Origin: Opitutaceae bacterium
GTDB taxonomy: Bacteria; Verrucomicrobiota; Verrucomicrobiia; Opitutales; Opitutaceae
Length of the DNA: 6,416 bases
Assembly (NCBI GenBank): GCA_016763045.1
Contig: JAESUN010000157.1
Span: 1 to 6,416 of the forward strand
Direction of reading: 5' to 3'
A program made the position numbers and the translations under genes. The notes beneath the pieces are model-generated. The model was not told the DNA's origin, did not search any database, and saw nothing but the letters and a program-made list of their open reading frames with translations. This document shows, one piece after another, positions 5,583-6,416 of this stretch (its first letter is position 1; each line of letters begins with the position of its first letter).

Positions 5583-6416
5583 TCAATAAACTGCTTACCA
5601 ACAATGGAAGATACCGGCACCAAAACCAATTTCTTCTCAGCCAAGGTTTTTGTCCATGCTTGGAGTTGGTGAATGCTCACCGGATAGGGCCGCGCCAAAG
5701 CAATCGCCGTGGCGTTTTTTGAAACGAATGTCTCGAGGCGGCGCAAGCGGCGCTGAATGCTGCTCGCCGCCGGCGGGTCATCAAGAACCACATTGTTCTT
5801 AACAACCGGCAAATCGATCTCTGCGGCGATGGTCGGCGCTGATGAGCGCGACGTGCTGGCGGCATCAACATACATCAAGCCTCGCTTCTTGATCTCCTCT
5901 AAAATCGGCTTCAACTGGCCGTCGGCGATGCTGAACTTTGACCCCATGGTCGATACTACGCCGACATACCCGCCGAAGCTACTGAGCACACTATGCAGCC
6001 GCTTCATATTATCGGCGACCTGCACAGTGGTGGTCAGGGCCATCGGACCGGGATCTTGTTTGGGGAATTTACTGCTTTCCATGGGCAGCGAGACGAATAC
6101 CTCGTGCCCAGCTAAGCGCGCTCGCAAAAGCCAATCATCAAGATCTTTGGCATAAGGATCAAACACCAGGCTGACAGCCGGCGGCAACTTGCGAATGGCC
6201 GCCATGGTTGAGGCGCGGCTCAAACCCAAACCGATGATCATCAGACCTACGTGCTGGCCCTTTTCGTTGCCGGTTAAGGGGCGGGCATAAGCTTGCCAGG
6301 ATTTGCGCCCCCTTTTATCAATCTTGGGCAATGGCCTGGGCAGCCCCTTAACCTTTTCCAAAAGCGCCTTAATCGGCGCTGCGCTCAATGCTCCGCTCTT
6401 TGGCAGGTCCTTAACC
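5579..6416 (-). CDS. Divergent polysaccharide deacetylase family protein (5' partial)
   Basis: The frame is open to the window edge, so the N-terminus is missing and 278 residues are visible. A TTG at 6388 could be taken as a start, but nine open codons precede it and the family normally has a longer N-terminus, often with a membrane anchor. The protein matches the YibQ-like divergent polysaccharide deacetylase family (Pfam PF04748 by my recollection). Counted from that TTG, the visible blocks are GLMIIGLGLSRASTMAAI (48-65), LVFDPYAKDLDDWLLRAR (74-91) and GHEVFVSLPMES (93-104), followed by DPGPMAL, GGYVGVVSTMGSKFS, MYVDAASTSRSSAP and a closing VLVPVSS. The usual IDD metal-site segment of enterobacterial YibQ reads IGLG here, as I recall for alphaproteobacterial members, so enzymatic activity is uncertain. 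Its stop overlaps the rppH start as ATGA. In Alphaproteobacteria this gene commonly sits between a ctpA-type protease and rppH. Confidence 0.88.
   Translation of the reverse strand, partial: VKDLPKSGALSAAPIKALLEKVKGLPRPLPKIDKRGRKSWQAYARPLTGNEKGQHVGLMIIGLGLSRASTMAAIRKLPPAVSLVFDPYAKDLDDWLLRARLAGHEVFVSLPMESSKFPKQDPGPMALTTTVQVADNMKRLHSVLSSFGGYVGVVSTMGSKFSIADGQLKPILEEIKKRGLMYVDAASTSRSSAPTIAAEIDLPVVKNNVVLDDPPAASSIQRRLRRLETFVSKNATAIALARPYPVSIHQLQAWTKTLAEKKLVLVPVSSIVGKQFIE

Noticed and set aside
5757..6155. Plus-strand 132-codon open frame antisense to the deacetylase
   Set aside because: It is an antisense shadow in GC-richer sequence where stops are rarer, and no family resemblance is seen.
5579..6388. 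Complete deacetylase gene starting at TTG 6388
   Set aside because: The frame stays open for nine more codons to the window edge, and family members usually have a longer N-terminus, so the gene is treated as 5' partial.
1..6416. CRISPR array, insertion sequence, tRNA or riboswitch
   Set aside because: Reading through the gaps I saw no direct repeat series, transposase-like protein, terminal inverted repeats, tRNA-like cloverleaf or known aptamer pattern. The gaps (116, 90, 166 and 114 bp) are short.

Overview
All seven genes in this window lie on the minus strand, so transcription runs from high to low coordinates. In that order they are: a 5'-truncated divergent polysaccharide deacetylase (5579-6416), an in-frame hybrid ORF joining an RppH-type Nudix domain to the C-terminal half of a glycogen synthase (4431-5582), cysK (3369-4316), leuC (1769-3202), leuD (1163-1765), exbB (509-1072) and exbD (117-512).

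The window appears to come from two different genomic backgrounds that meet near position 5292. The right part holds the deacetylase and the RppH start, which overlap by ATGA. This pairing and the protein style are typical of Alphaproteobacteria. Most 60-base rows I counted by hand there are 58-60% GC, although one rppH row is 45%. The left part, from the glgA remainder through exbD, is more AT-rich (rows of 40-47%, some leuC rows about 55%). Its proteins look to me like Verrucomicrobia (Opitutae-like) or a related group. That lineage is inferred from memory of family sequences, not from a search.

The left part is ordinary metabolism. CysK makes cysteine from O-acetylserine and sulfide. LeuC and LeuD are the two subunits of isopropylmalate isomerase, with stop and start 3 nt apart. 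ExbB and ExbD form an inner-membrane proton-motive-force motor, with ATGA-overlapping genes. A clear intrinsic terminator separates cysK from leuCD. A candidate promoter lies between leuD and exbB.

The most notable feature is the RppH::GlgA ORF. The Nudix box is intact, but RppH stops at about residue 97 of a usual ~155-170. GlgA starts about 200 residues into the family and lacks the ADP-glucose-binding N-terminal domain. The change in protein family, the GC shift and the change in apparent lineage fall at about the same place. A chimeric join (assembly or amplification artefact) is therefore more likely than a new bifunctional enzyme. A real rearrangement cannot be excluded from sequence alone. 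I found no convincing new system, RNA gene, mobile element or CRISPR array.
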